Shown piece after piece: positions 40,777 to 49,601 of a DNA stretch of 57,571 nt. The notes below the pieces were generated by a model, which was not told the DNA's origin, searched no databases, and saw nothing but the letters and a program-made list of their open reading frames with translations. Origin of the DNA: an uncultured Candidatus Pelagibacter sp. (lineage in GTDB: Bacteria > Pseudomonadota > Alphaproteobacteria > Pelagibacterales > Pelagibacteraceae); the NCBI GenBank assembly GCA_905616435.1, contig CAJQSU010000002.1:1-57571 (forward strand), read 5' to 3'. The first letter of the stretch is position 1. Every line of letters starts with the position of its first letter. A program made the translations under genes and the position numbers.

Positions 40777-41275
40777 AAATTTTTAGTATTTTTTTAACAA
40801 CTTCATTTTTTGTAAGATTTTCACAATCAATTTTATACATAGCTTTTGAATAAACAATAGATCGTTTTTTGATCAGATCTGTAAGTTCATTTTTAGATGC
40901 CTTGAAAGCAACAGGCCTTTTTTGACTATTTTTAATTCTATTAACTAATGTTTTAATATCCCAGTTTAGCCAAAATGAAATATGATTATCTAATATTTCT
41001 CTTTTGATTTTGTTATTTAAAAAAGCCCCTCCACCAAGAGAAATTACTGTTTTGTTTTTTTTAAGTAATCTTAGTGTAGTCAACTCTTCAATTTCTCTAA
41101 AGTATTTTTCACCCTCATTTTCAAATATTTTTGAAATTGCTATACCTACTTTTTTTTCAATCTCTTGATCTATATCAATAAAATCAATATTTAGTTTTTT
41201 TGATACAATCGAGCCAATTGAGGTCTTGCCTGAACCCATCATACCTAAAAAAACTAAATTTTCTTTTGATTTCAT
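40763..41275 (-). CDS. aroK: Shikimate kinase
   Basis: This 170-residue kinase starts at the ATG at 41275; an in-frame upstream Met at 41338 would add 21 residues of no family resemblance, so I reject it. The P-loop GMMGSGKT is at residues 11-18, followed by DIDQEIE, FREIEE and SLGGGAFLNN, all shikimate kinase motifs. It phosphorylates shikimate for chorismate synthesis. It is divergent from the small membrane protein gene at 41333. Confidence 0.95.
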   Translation of the reverse strand: MKSKENLVFLGMMGSGKTSIGSIVSKKLNIDFIDIDQEIEKKVGIAISKIFENEGEKYFREIEELTTLRLLKKNKTVISLGGGAFLNNKIKREILDNHISFWLNWDIKTLVNRIKNSQKRPVAFKASKNELTDLIKKRSIVYSKAMYKIDCENLTKNEVVKKILKIYEAH

Positions 41276-41332
41276 AAGTTTCTGTATTGAAAAAACACAA
41301 ATATGTCTTAATTTGATTTTAACCAACGTTAT

Positions 41333-41512
41333 ATGCAATTTAGAAGAAATACAAGTTCCAGCAAAGGCACCATTGGTTTAATTATAAAATTAGTCCTAGT
41401 TGTAGTTTTATTTTTTGTAACAATTTTTCTTTTAAGTAAAATAGACTTTCCAGCTCCTAAAAAACAAATAGAAAAAACCATCCCCAATGAAAATTTTAAA
41501 ATTGTTAAATAA
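41333..41512 (+). CDS. Small membrane protein, function unknown
   Basis: ATG at 41333 opens a 59-residue frame with a basic N-terminus (MQFRRNTSSSKG), one strong membrane helix (GLIIKLVLVVVLFFVTIFLL) and a polar tail rich in Lys/Pro. Its 3' end overlaps the next gene's start by 26 bases, as expected for a coupled gene. I do not recognise the family. It is likely anchored with the tail outside or inside the periplasm; topology is not certain. Confidence 0.65.
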   Translation: MQFRRNTSSSKGTIGLIIKLVLVVVLFFVTIFLLSKIDFPAPKKQIEKTIPNENFKIVK

Positions 41513-43274
41513 TAATTATTTATCAATTCTATTAACCATTTTTTTTCTCAGTTTTAGTGTTAGTGCAGAAGATGAACCAATTGACATATGGAACATAGAT
41601 CAAAATAATATTAAAGAAACTAAATCCAATAACAATCAAAATGATGAAAAAATTATTAATCAACAAATAACACAATCTAGTATTTATAATTTACAGTCTC
41701 AAAAGGAAACTGATGTAGTTCAAGTAGACTCATCATTAAATTCAAAAGAGGTAAAAATAATAGGGCTTTACGATCCAGAAGATTATGATCTTAAAATTGA
41801 TATGTGGTCCAATTCAAATGGTGATCAGCTTAAATATCTTTTCTCAAATTTAGCAAAATTAAATTTATCTAAAGACGCCTCAGAATTAATGAATATAGCA
41901 TTGTTAACTAATTCTTATTACCCTGAAATTAGCATTATAGAGGATGAATTTTTAAAAATTAAATCTGACTGGCTTATAAAAAATAAGAATAGAGATTTAA
42001 TAGAAGAATATTTGATTAAAAATCAAATATTAAATCTACACCCTGAACTTAGTCGATATTTGGTTGATCAGTATTTATCAGAGTCCAATATTGAAAAAGC
42101 ATGTGAATTATTTTTAAAAAATACTGAAGCTATTGACAATGAATACTTATCTAAATTTAATCTTTATTGTTTAGTTAATGATGGAAAAATTGAAGAAGCA
42201 CAATTAATCTTTGATCTAAAAAAAGAACTTGGATTTAAAGATGAGTATTTTGAAAAAAAGCTTAATTATTTATTTGGCTTAACTGACAAATCTGATCTGG
42301 CTATTTCAGAGACTTCAATTTTAGATTTCCATCTAGCACACAGAACTAATCCTGATTTTATCTTTGAGCCTAAAAAAAATACCAATCCATTAATATGGAA
42401 ATATTTATCTACTTCAAATTTGCTTTATAATATTGAAAAAATAGATATTACTGAATTAGATATTGCTGAATTAGATAAAATTTCATTAATTGAAAAAGCA
42501 ACTCATGATAAAAATTATTCCGAGGATGATTTATTTTCTTTGTATAAAAGATTCCAGTTCAATATTAATCAACTCTTAAATGCATCAGAATCATATAAGT
42601 CACTTTCAAATGTAGAAGCACGAGCATTAGTTTATCAAAGAATTCTTTTAGAATCAGATATCAAAAAAAAATTGGAGTTAATCAAACTTTTAAAAGATTT
42701 ATTTATAAAAGATAGCTATGCGAGCGCTTTTAATGATGAATTAAAAAAGTTTCTAAAAGCAATTGAGCCAGATCAAGTGCCACCTAATTTTACAAAATTT
42801 TACACCAAGTATTTAGAGGATGAAAATAAGGAATTAAACGATATTAAAGTCAATAAAGACATCCTACATCAGTCAAAATTAGTTAATTATTTCAATGGAG
42901 ATTTTGCAAAATCCAAAATTGAAAAAGACTTAAATAGTTATTTAAAGAAAATAAAAAGAGATAAAAAATATCTCATATCCAAAAAAGATATTATGTTAAT
43001 TGAGTCAATTAAGTCAGATGGTATTAAAATTTCAAAAAAATATGAAAATCTTTATGAAATAAATGGCTCAGAAATGCCAACTGACATCCAAGTAATGATT
43101 AACAATAATGAAATTGGCCCCGCATTGTTAAGAATAATTGAAGTTATTGGACAAGATGAACTTCGAGCTCTAGATGAAGATACGTTATATTTTATAATTA
43201 GTGCGCTTAATCAACTAAATATTGATTATATAAGAAATAAAATTTTATTAAAAGTTCTGCCTTTAAAAGTTTAG
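41487..43274 (+). CDS. Secreted hypothetical protein, large
   Basis: This 595-residue protein begins with a clear Sec signal peptide (MKILKLLNNN... hydrophobic core LSILLTIFFLSFSV, cleavage after VSA at about 27). The mature part is acidic/asparagine-rich at first, then mostly helical with repeated Leu-rich segments, suggesting helical-repeat structure. I see no catalytic motif. Alphaproteobacteria have long periplasmic proteins in this position near aroK (some mislabelled antifreeze-like), so it is probably the divergent orthologue. It is followed by def after 25 bases. Confidence 0.75.
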   Translation: MKILKLLNNNYLSILLTIFFLSFSVSAEDEPIDIWNIDQNNIKETKSNNNQNDEKIINQQITQSSIYNLQSQKETDVVQVDSSLNSKEVKIIGLYDPEDYDLKIDMWSNSNGDQLKYLFSNLAKLNLSKDASELMNIALLTNSYYPEISIIEDEFLKIKSDWLIKNKNRDLIEEYLIKNQILNLHPELSRYLVDQYLSESNIEKACELFLKNTEAIDNEYLSKFNLYCLVNDGKIEEAQLIFDLKKELGFKDEYFEKKLNYLFGLTDKSDLAISETSILDFHLAHRTNPDFIFEPKKNTNPLIWKYLSTSNLLYNIEKIDITELDIAELDKISLIEKATHDKNYSEDDLFSLYKRFQFNINQLLNASESYKSLSNVEARALVYQRILLESDIKKKLELIKLLKDLFIKDSYASAFNDELKKFLKAIEPDQVPPNFTKFYTKYLEDENKELNDIKVNKDILHQSKLVNYFNGDFAKSKIEKDLNSYLKKIKRDKKYLISKKDIMLIESIKSDGIKISKKYENLYEINGSEMPTDIQVMINNNEIGPALLRIIEVIGQDELRALDEDTLYFIISALNQLNIDYIRNKILLKVLPLKV

Positions 43275-43299
43275 AAATTATAATAAAATAAACTCATTT

Positions 43300-43818
43300 A
43301 TGGCAGTTAAAACTATACTAACCGAACCTAATAAATTGCTCAGACAAATTTCTAAACCTGTGGAACGAGTTGGTAGTGAGGAAAAAAAAATAATGGATGA
43401 TATGCTGGAAACTATGTATGCGGCACTAGGGATAGGTCTTGCAGCAATTCAGATTGGAGTTCCAAAAAGAATTATAGTTATGGATATCAGTAAAGAAGAA
43501 GGAAAAAAGGAACCTAGATATTTTGTGAATCCAATTATCAAGAACAAAGATCCTTTAAAAGCTACTCATGAAGAAGGCTGCCTGTCTGTGCCTGATCAAT
43601 TTGCAGAAATTGACAGACCCAGAAAATGTGAAGTAGAATACTTAGATTACAATGGAAAGAAACAATTATTGAAAGCAGAAGGATTGCTCTCAACATGCAT
43701 ACAGCATGAAATGGATCACTTAGAAGGTGTGTTATTTATTGACTATCTTTCAAAGTTAAAAAGATCAATGATTATTAAAAAATTATCCAAATTAAAATCA
43801 AATACAACAATTCTTTAA
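43300..43818 (+). CDS. def: Peptide deformylase
   Basis: This 172-residue metalloenzyme has all three motifs: GIGLAAIQ (44-51), EGCLS (92-96, metal ligand Cys94) and HEMDH (136-140, ligands His136 and His140, catalytic Glu137). It removes the formyl group from nascent proteins. The Ile in GIGLAAIQ replaces the usual Pro/Val. It is followed immediately by fmt, which makes the formyl-Met-tRNA, the classic pair. Confidence 0.96.
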   Translation: MAVKTILTEPNKLLRQISKPVERVGSEEKKIMDDMLETMYAALGIGLAAIQIGVPKRIIVMDISKEEGKKEPRYFVNPIIKNKDPLKATHEEGCLSVPDQFAEIDRPRKCEVEYLDYNGKKQLLKAEGLLSTCIQHEMDHLEGVLFIDYLSKLKRSMIIKKLSKLKSNTTIL

Positions 43819-43821
43819 TTG

Positions 43822-44745
43822 ATGGCTAAAAAGATTGTTTTTATGGGTACCCCAATGTTTGCAGTACCGATCTTAAAATCTTTATATCAAAATGGGTATC
43901 CTATTTCAGATGTATATACTCAACCTCCTCAAAAATCTCAAAGAGGACAGAGAATAAACAAATCACCTATACAAGGCATTGCAGAAACTTTGAATTTAGA
44001 ATTTAGAACACCAAAGTTTCTAAAAAATAATAGTGAAGAATTTGAATACTTTAAAAAAATAGATGCTGATCTCGTAATAGTTGTGGCTTATGGTCAAATA
44101 ATCCCTAAAGAATTTTTAGATTTAGCAAAAAAAGGATTCATAAATATTCACGCATCAATACTTCCTAAGTGGAGAGGGGCAGCTCCTATACAACGATCGA
44201 TAATGAATCTCGATAAAGAAACTGGTGTTAGTATTATGAAAATAGCAGAGAAATTAGATGCTGGTCCGGTATCTAATATTTATAAAATAGCTTTAGAAAA
44301 TAATTTAAATGCAGTCGACGTTTCTGAAAAACTTTCTCTAATAGCAGCTAAAGAAATATTAGAAAATATTGACAACATATTAGAAGACAAGGTGAAATTT
44401 ATTGAGCAAAATCATCTAAAAGCAACTTATGCATCTAAAATAAAAAAAACTGAGGGTAAAATTGATTGGAATGATAGTGCCAAAAAGATTATTGGAAAAA
44501 TAAATGGCCTATATCCATCACCTGGAGCATTTTTTATTTTTAAAGGAGAAAGATATAAAATTTTAAAAGCAGAAATAAGTAACGGAATAGGAAATCCAGG
44601 TGAGGTTATTTCGGATTATTTGGAGATTGTTTGCGGGGAGAAACAATCTATTAAAATTAGTGAAATTCAGAGACAAGGAAAAAAACCACAAAATATTGGT
44701 GAATTTATGCTTGGATCGCAGATAAAAAAAGGTTCAATGATTTAA
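43822..44745 (+). CDS. fmt: Methionyl-tRNA formyltransferase
   Basis: This 307-residue enzyme starts at ATG 43822; the TTG three bases before is in frame but adds only one residue. It has the N10-formyl-THF binding fold with VFMGTPMFAVPIL, NIHASILPKWRGAAPI (catalytic Asn/His in the first segment) and a C-terminal OB-like domain. It formylates initiator Met-tRNA. Three bases after the def stop; its end abuts truA. Confidence 0.96.
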   Translation: MAKKIVFMGTPMFAVPILKSLYQNGYPISDVYTQPPQKSQRGQRINKSPIQGIAETLNLEFRTPKFLKNNSEEFEYFKKIDADLVIVVAYGQIIPKEFLDLAKKGFINIHASILPKWRGAAPIQRSIMNLDKETGVSIMKIAEKLDAGPVSNIYKIALENNLNAVDVSEKLSLIAAKEILENIDNILEDKVKFIEQNHLKATYASKIKKTEGKIDWNDSAKKIIGKINGLYPSPGAFFIFKGERYKILKAEISNGIGNPGEVISDYLEIVCGEKQSIKISEIQRQGKKPQNIGEFMLGSQIKKGSMI

Positions 44746-45486
44746 ATGTTAAGATATCAATTGCTTGTCGAATATGTGGGCACAAATTTCAGAGGATGGC
44801 AAATCCAAAAAAAAGACTCAACTATTCAAGGACTAATTCAAAAAAATCTCACAAAACTCTTAAAAGAAAAAATAATCTTAAATGGTTCAGGAAGAACCGA
44901 CACAGGAGTTCATGCGATTGAGCAATCAGCACATTTTGACTGTAAGAATGAAATTACAGATTTAATAAAATTTTTAAAATCAATGAATCATTTTTTAAAT
45001 GAAAAAGGGATTGCAATAACCAAAGTCAAAAAAAGAAATAATAAATTTCATTCTAGATTTTCTGCGAAACAGCGAATTTATAAATATATAATTTTTAATC
45101 AAATAAGTGAGCCAGTTATTGAAAAAAAAAGAGGTTGGCATATTAGAAAGCCGTTGGATCTAGAGTTGATCAAAAAAGGTGCAAAAAAACTGTTAGGAAC
45201 TAATGACTATTCTACTTTTAGATCGTCAAGCTGCCATGCTAAAAGCCCAATTAAAACAATTAAATCAATAAGAATTAAATCATCAAAAAATAGAGTTGAA
45301 ATAGAGTTTAGATCGCAATCTTTTTTACAACAACAGGTAAGATCTATGGTGGGTTGTTTGAAATATCTTGGTGAAAAAAAATGGGATTTAAAAACTTTTG
45401 ATAGGGCTTTTAAGTCAAAAAAAAGATTGCTTTGTGCACCACCTGCACCACCTGAGGGACTTTATTTAGTGAGAGTTATTTATTAG
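44746..45486 (+). CDS. truA: tRNA pseudouridine synthase A
   Basis: This 246-residue protein has the TruA catalytic motif GSGRTDTGVHA with Asp52, and later FLQQQVRSMVGCLKYLG. It makes pseudouridine at positions 38-40 of tRNAs. It starts directly after fmt and its stop overlaps the convergent SET gene in the tetranucleotide TTAG (45483-45486). In many alphaproteobacteria truA is followed by dapE; here two minus-strand genes lie between. Confidence 0.95.
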   Translation: MLRYQLLVEYVGTNFRGWQIQKKDSTIQGLIQKNLTKLLKEKIILNGSGRTDTGVHAIEQSAHFDCKNEITDLIKFLKSMNHFLNEKGIAITKVKKRNNKFHSRFSAKQRIYKYIIFNQISEPVIEKKRGWHIRKPLDLELIKKGAKKLLGTNDYSTFRSSSCHAKSPIKTIKSIRIKSSKNRVEIEFRSQSFLQQQVRSMVGCLKYLGEKKWDLKTFDRAFKSKKRLLCAPPAPPEGLYLVRVIY

Positions 45487-45956
45487 ATTTTTTTGTTACT
45501 CATTGCAAATTTTTTATTTATTCGCCATCTAGATTCTGCTCTTACTATATAGCCACAACAATTTTTTGATTTACACCTGCAAGGAAACTGTTTGTAATTT
45601 TCGTCATACCCAAATCCATAATCACAAGTAAGTTCTTCACCTTTTTTTATATCCTTAATTGACTTGACCCACAATTTTAATCCTTTGCCATCATAATCAC
45701 AATTATTGTTACAAGAATGATTAATTAATCTTGCAGTATTCGATGAAAAGTCGCCATCAAGATCATATTTTTTATTTATGGTAAACAAATAAATTGGTTT
45801 ACTATTATCATATTTAACAGACTCTTCAGTCTGTTTTTTAGTTATCAGTTTTCCTTTATAATCAATTAATTTTGTGTCTTCTTTAATATTTTTTGTTGCG
45901 TAGAGTCCTCTACCTTTTTTATCAATATCAGACTTTTTGATTTTATATAATTTCAT
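45483..45956 (-). CDS. SET-domain protein methyltransferase
   Basis: This 157-residue protein is a near-minimal SET domain: KGRG (14-17) AdoMet loop, ARLINHSC (75-82), ELTCDYG (108-114) and a post-SET zinc motif C126-x-C128-x4-C133-x-G135, with Cys82 as likely fourth zinc ligand. These enzymes methylate lysines in proteins. It has no extra substrate-recognition domain. It is the last gene of the minus-strand run, 31 bases after an HDAC-like gene; the targets are unknown and there is no histone in the window. Confidence 0.88.
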   Translation of the reverse strand: MKLYKIKKSDIDKKGRGLYATKNIKEDTKLIDYKGKLITKKQTEESVKYDNSKPIYLFTINKKYDLDGDFSSNTARLINHSCNNNCDYDGKGLKLWVKSIKDIKKGEELTCDYGFGYDENYKQFPCRCKSKNCCGYIVRAESRWRINKKFAMSNKKI

Positions 45957-45987
45957 ATCGTTTTATTTAGAGAGTTATTAAGAATTA

Positions 45988-46917
45988 TCAATTAAATTCT
46001 ATTAAAGCATCAACATGTCGTTGAGTGCTATCTTGAAGTGCTTTGAGATCATAACCACCTTCAAGAATTGAAACTACATTTCCTTTACAAAATGATTTTG
46101 AAAGTTCCAATGTTCTTTTGGTAAGTTTATAAAAATCTTCTGATTTTAATCTTAGTTGTGCTAAAGGATCATCAATATGAGCATCAAAACCAGCAGAAAA
46201 TAGCAAAAATTCTGGTTTAAATTCTTTAATTTTATTTAATACATGCTCATAGGCATTTAAATATTCTTCCGCTGATGTTCCTGCGTCTAATGGAATGTTA
46301 AAAATATTATCAAATTTACCTTTTTCTTTTTCTGAACCTGAGCCTGGATAGTAGGGATATTGATGAGTTGAAATATATAAAACTTTCTCATTGTCATAAA
46401 ATATATCCTGAGTTCCATTTCCATGATGAACATCAAAATCAATAATCGCAATTTTATTGTATTTATATTTTTTAATTAAGTAATTGGCACCTACGGCAAC
46501 ATTATTGTATATACAAAATCCCATCGCCTTCTCTTTTTTAGCATGATGACCTGGTGGCCGCACAGCACAAAATGCATTTTTAAATTCTTTATTTTGTACG
46601 CCATCAATTGCAGCAATAATTGAACCAACAGCATCTTTAGTTGCTTCCTTGCTCCCAGGAGAAACAACTGTATCACCATCAAGAAAAGCCAAACCATTTT
46701 TAGGAAAAGATTGATTAACTTGACTTATGTATTCAGATGAATGAGTATTTATCAAAAGAGATTGATCAAATTTTGTCGGTTTTTTCCATATGAGGTTTTT
46801 GTTATCCAACTTTTTAAAGTTATCTATTATAGCTGTAACCCTATCTATTTTTTCTGGATGTCCGTCCCCAGTATTATGATTTTGATAGGTATCTGAAGTA
46901 ATTAAACCAGTTTTCAC
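45988..46917 (-). CDS. HDAC/AcuC/APAH-family deacylase
   Basis: This 309-residue enzyme keeps the full deacetylase active site: PPGHHA with His124-His125, DFDVHHG with zinc ligands Asp162 and His164, the third ligand Asp245 in SAGFDAH, and Tyr289 in GGYD. It resembles class II HDACs and bacterial acetylpolyamine/acetoin-utilisation enzymes. Substrates could be acetyl-lysine in proteins or small acetylated amines; this cannot be decided here. Its start overlaps the dapE stop by 4 bases. Confidence 0.9.
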   Translation of the reverse strand: MKTGLITSDTYQNHNTGDGHPEKIDRVTAIIDNFKKLDNKNLIWKKPTKFDQSLLINTHSSEYISQVNQSFPKNGLAFLDGDTVVSPGSKEATKDAVGSIIAAIDGVQNKEFKNAFCAVRPPGHHAKKEKAMGFCIYNNVAVGANYLIKKYKYNKIAIIDFDVHHGNGTQDIFYDNEKVLYISTHQYPYYPGSGSEKEKGKFDNIFNIPLDAGTSAEEYLNAYEHVLNKIKEFKPEFLLFSAGFDAHIDDPLAQLRLKSEDFYKLTKRTLELSKSFCKGNVVSILEGGYDLKALQDSTQRHVDALIEFN

Positions 46918-48071
46918 TTAAAATAGTTTTTTAAAATATTTGAATAAATTAATGTCAATTTTTTTAAATCAACTAGAGAAACGGCTTCATCTACTTTATG
47001 CATAGTTTTGCCAACTAAACCAAATTCTAAACATGGAGATATTTTTCTAATAAACCTGGCATCAGAAGTTCCTCCTGTTGTTGATAATTTAGGCTTAATT
47101 TTAGTAATTTTTTTAATGATATTTTGGATCATGTAAGTAGTGTTATTAGGCTTTGAAAGAAAAGCCTCTCCTGAAACATTATAATTAATTTTATGTTTTG
47201 ATTTATTTTTATTACTTATTCTTTTTATAATTTTATTAATTTTCTTTTTAATTGAACTTGAAGAATGTTTGTTATTAAATCTTATATTGAAAGTGGCATT
47301 TGCCAAACCAGGTATAACATTGTCAGCAGAATTATTAATGTTAATTTTTGTTATCTCTAAATTTGTTGGTTGAAAATCTTTTGTTCCTTTATCGAATTTA
47401 ATTTTTTTTAATTCATTTAGAATTTGCACAAGTGCTGTAGATGGATTGTTAGCTCTTTGTGGGTATGCCACATGACCCTGAATACCTATAATAGAAAGTC
47501 TACCAGTCATGCTTCCTCTTCGACCAATTTTAATCATTTCACCTAATTTATTAGGGTTAGTAGGTTCTCCAACTAAACAAAAATCTATCTTTTCTTTTTT
47601 CTTTTTTAAATAATCAACTACCTTTTTGGTTCCATTAATTGCAACTCCCTCTTCATCTCCTGTAATTAAAAGACTAATAGAGCCACCAAATTTTCTTTTA
47701 TTTTTTAAGAAATCACTCGCTGCTGAAACAAATGCAGCTATTGAGCCCTTCATATCATTAGCACCTCGTCCAATTAAGTATCCTTTTTTAACGGAGGGTT
47801 TAAATGGGTTTACAGTCCAATCTTTTAAATTTCCTGCTGGTACGACGTCAAGGTGGCCTGCATAACAAAAATTTGGGCTTTTGTCTCCAAGTCGAGCATA
47901 AAGATTTTTAACTGGTTTGTTGTTTTTTTCTTTAAACTCAAGAACTTTGGTTTTAAAGCCAAGCGTTTTTAGTTTTTTTTCTAAAAATTTCATTATCCCA
48001 GCATCCACAGGAGTAACAGTTGGAAATTTAATTAACTCTTTTGCTAATTGAAGTTCATTAATAATACCCAT
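46914..48071 (-). CDS. dapE: Succinyl-diaminopimelate desuccinylase
   Basis: This 385-residue M20-family enzyme has YAGHLDVVPAG with a zinc His, the bridging Asp/Glu pair in RGANDMKGS and LITGDEEG, and a dimerisation domain after about residue 180. C-terminal GGTSDARF and a final His region (MHKVDEAVS) complete the metal site. It releases diaminopimelate for lysine and peptidoglycan synthesis. It is 7 bases after dapD, forming a dapD-dapE pair. Confidence 0.95.
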   Translation of the reverse strand: MGIINELQLAKELIKFPTVTPVDAGIMKFLEKKLKTLGFKTKVLEFKEKNNKPVKNLYARLGDKSPNFCYAGHLDVVPAGNLKDWTVNPFKPSVKKGYLIGRGANDMKGSIAAFVSAASDFLKNKRKFGGSISLLITGDEEGVAINGTKKVVDYLKKKKEKIDFCLVGEPTNPNKLGEMIKIGRRGSMTGRLSIIGIQGHVAYPQRANNPSTALVQILNELKKIKFDKGTKDFQPTNLEITKININNSADNVIPGLANATFNIRFNNKHSSSSIKKKINKIIKRISNKNKSKHKINYNVSGEAFLSKPNNTTYMIQNIIKKITKIKPKLSTTGGTSDARFIRKISPCLEFGLVGKTMHKVDEAVSLVDLKKLTLIYSNILKNYFK

Positions 48072-48078
48072 TATAAAA

Positions 48079-48909
48079 CTATTCTCTTAATAGATCGTTA
48101 ACAGAAGTTTTAGATCTTGTCTTTTCATCTACTTGTTTGATTATTACTGCGCAATAAAGTGAAGGAGCAGAAGAATTATTTTTGTCAGGTAATGAACCGG
48201 GTACAACTACAGAGTAAGGAGGAATTTTTCCGTAAGTAATTTCTCCAGTTTTTCTATTCACTATTTTAGTCGATTGCCCAATATACATTCCCATACTTAA
48301 AACAGATCCTTCTCCAACAATAACACCTTCAACAACTTCTGACATAGCTCCAATAAAGCAATTATCTTCAATAATAGTAGGTAGTGCTTGAGCAGGTTCC
48401 AAGACACCTCCAATTCCACTTCCAGCTGAGACATGACAATTTTTTCCTATCTGGCAGCAACTACCAGCACGACTAAAAGTATCCATCATAGTACCCTCAT
48501 CGATATACGCTCCAATATTTATATAGCATGGCATAAGCACTGCATTTTTTCCAACATACGATCCTTTTCTAACAGGAGAGTTTGGCACCATTCTAAACCC
48601 AGCTTTTTCATGATCCTCTTTAGTCCAACCAGCTGTTTTTCCTTTTAGTAAATGTGCTTTGTCATACCAACTACTGTATGGTCCAATTAAACTTTCCATT
48701 GGGTATATTCTAAAGCTTAACATGATAGCTTTTTTAATATGTTGATGAGTAACCCATTCACCATTTATTTTTTCAGCCACTCTTACTTTTCCGCTATCTA
48801 AGTCAGCAATCATTTGATTGATGGTATCTTTTAAACTTTGTTCAGAATTTAGGTTTACGTTATCTTTATTTTCCCACGCTTCATTAATAATTTTTTCTAT
48901 ATTGCTCAT
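48079..48909 (-). CDS. dapD: Tetrahydrodipicolinate N-succinyltransferase
   Basis: This 276-residue hexapeptide-repeat protein has the left-handed beta-helix pattern (GKNAVLMPCYINIGAYIDEG, CQIGKNCHVSAGSGIGGVLE) and the conserved PNSPVRKGSYVG and GTMMDTFSRAGSCCQIG segments. It acylates tetrahydrodipicolinate with succinyl-CoA, one step before DapE's substrate. Length is normal. It lies 20 bases after the HAD gene. Confidence 0.96.
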   Translation of the reverse strand: MSNIEKIINEAWENKDNVNLNSEQSLKDTINQMIADLDSGKVRVAEKINGEWVTHQHIKKAIMLSFRIYPMESLIGPYSSWYDKAHLLKGKTAGWTKEDHEKAGFRMVPNSPVRKGSYVGKNAVLMPCYINIGAYIDEGTMMDTFSRAGSCCQIGKNCHVSAGSGIGGVLEPAQALPTIIEDNCFIGAMSEVVEGVIVGEGSVLSMGMYIGQSTKIVNRKTGEITYGKIPPYSVVVPGSLPDKNNSSAPSLYCAVIIKQVDEKTRSKTSVNDLLRE

Positions 48910-48929
48910 ATTTTTTGTAGATAGTTAAT

Positions 48930-49601
48930 TTATTTACTCTTTAATATATTAATTTCTTGAAGAAAAGAAGGCAAGCTCTTAATCTTATAATCTATGTAGG
49001 GTTTGTTTGAGTCTTTTTTTGCAAACGCTTCTTCATTTTCTAACCAGCAAGTTTTCATTCCTAAATTTTTAGCTTGTTCTAAATTATGTGCAATATCTTC
49101 AATTAAAATTGATTGATTTGGATCTAGATCAAATTTTTTAATTAGCTTTTTATATGGATCTAAGTGTGGTTTTGGAACAAAATCTGCATCCGTTATGTCA
49201 AAAGCTCCATCAAACAAACCATCAATACCCAATTGTTTTGTAACATTTTCAACATGCGCATGAGAACCATTTGTAAAGATAATCTTCTTTTCTTTTATTT
49301 TTATAAGCTCTTCTCTTAAAACCTCATCTTTTGGCAACCAACTAATATCAATATCATGAACGAATTCTAAAAATTCCTGGGGATCAATATTGTCATGATT
49401 CATTAATCCTGAAAGAGTTGTCCCATATTCATAAAAGTATTTTTTTTGAATTTCCTTAGCTTTTATCGCATCAATATTAAATTTTTTAGAGATGAAAGAG
49501 GACATCTTCTTATCTACTTCAGAAAAAACTTGAGTTTGACCACTATAAAGAGTGTTATCAAGATCAAATATCCAATATTTTATATTAATTAAATTTTTCA
49601 T
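48930..49601 (-). CDS. HAD-family pyrimidine 5'-nucleotidase-like phosphatase
   Basis: This 223-residue HAD protein has DLDNTLYSG with the nucleophile Asp13 and acid Asp15, motif II IIFTNGSHAHV, motif III Lys and IEDIAHNLEQAKNLGM as motif IV. It resembles Sdt1/SSM1-type pyrimidine 5'-nucleotidases of alphaproteobacteria. Its start overlaps the argB stop by 4 bases and dapD follows, a common alphaproteobacterial neighbourhood. Actual substrate is unproven. Confidence 0.85.
   Translation of the reverse strand: MKNLINIKYWIFDLDNTLYSGQTQVFSEVDKKMSSFISKKFNIDAIKAKEIQKKYFYEYGTTLSGLMNHDNIDPQEFLEFVHDIDISWLPKDEVLREELIKIKEKKIIFTNGSHAHVENVTKQLGIDGLFDGAFDITDADFVPKPHLDPYKKLIKKFDLDPNQSILIEDIAHNLEQAKNLGMKTCWLENEEAFAKKDSNKPYIDYKIKSLPSFLQEINILKSK

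Noticed and set aside
41276..41338. Longer aroK beginning at 41338
   Set aside because: The added 21 residues have no resemblance to shikimate kinases; the P-loop is at the usual distance from the ATG at 41275.
45988..46917. Calling the deacylase a true histone deacetylase
   Set aside because: The active site is shared with acetylpolyamine and acetoin-utilisation enzymes; no histone is present, so only the family is claimed.
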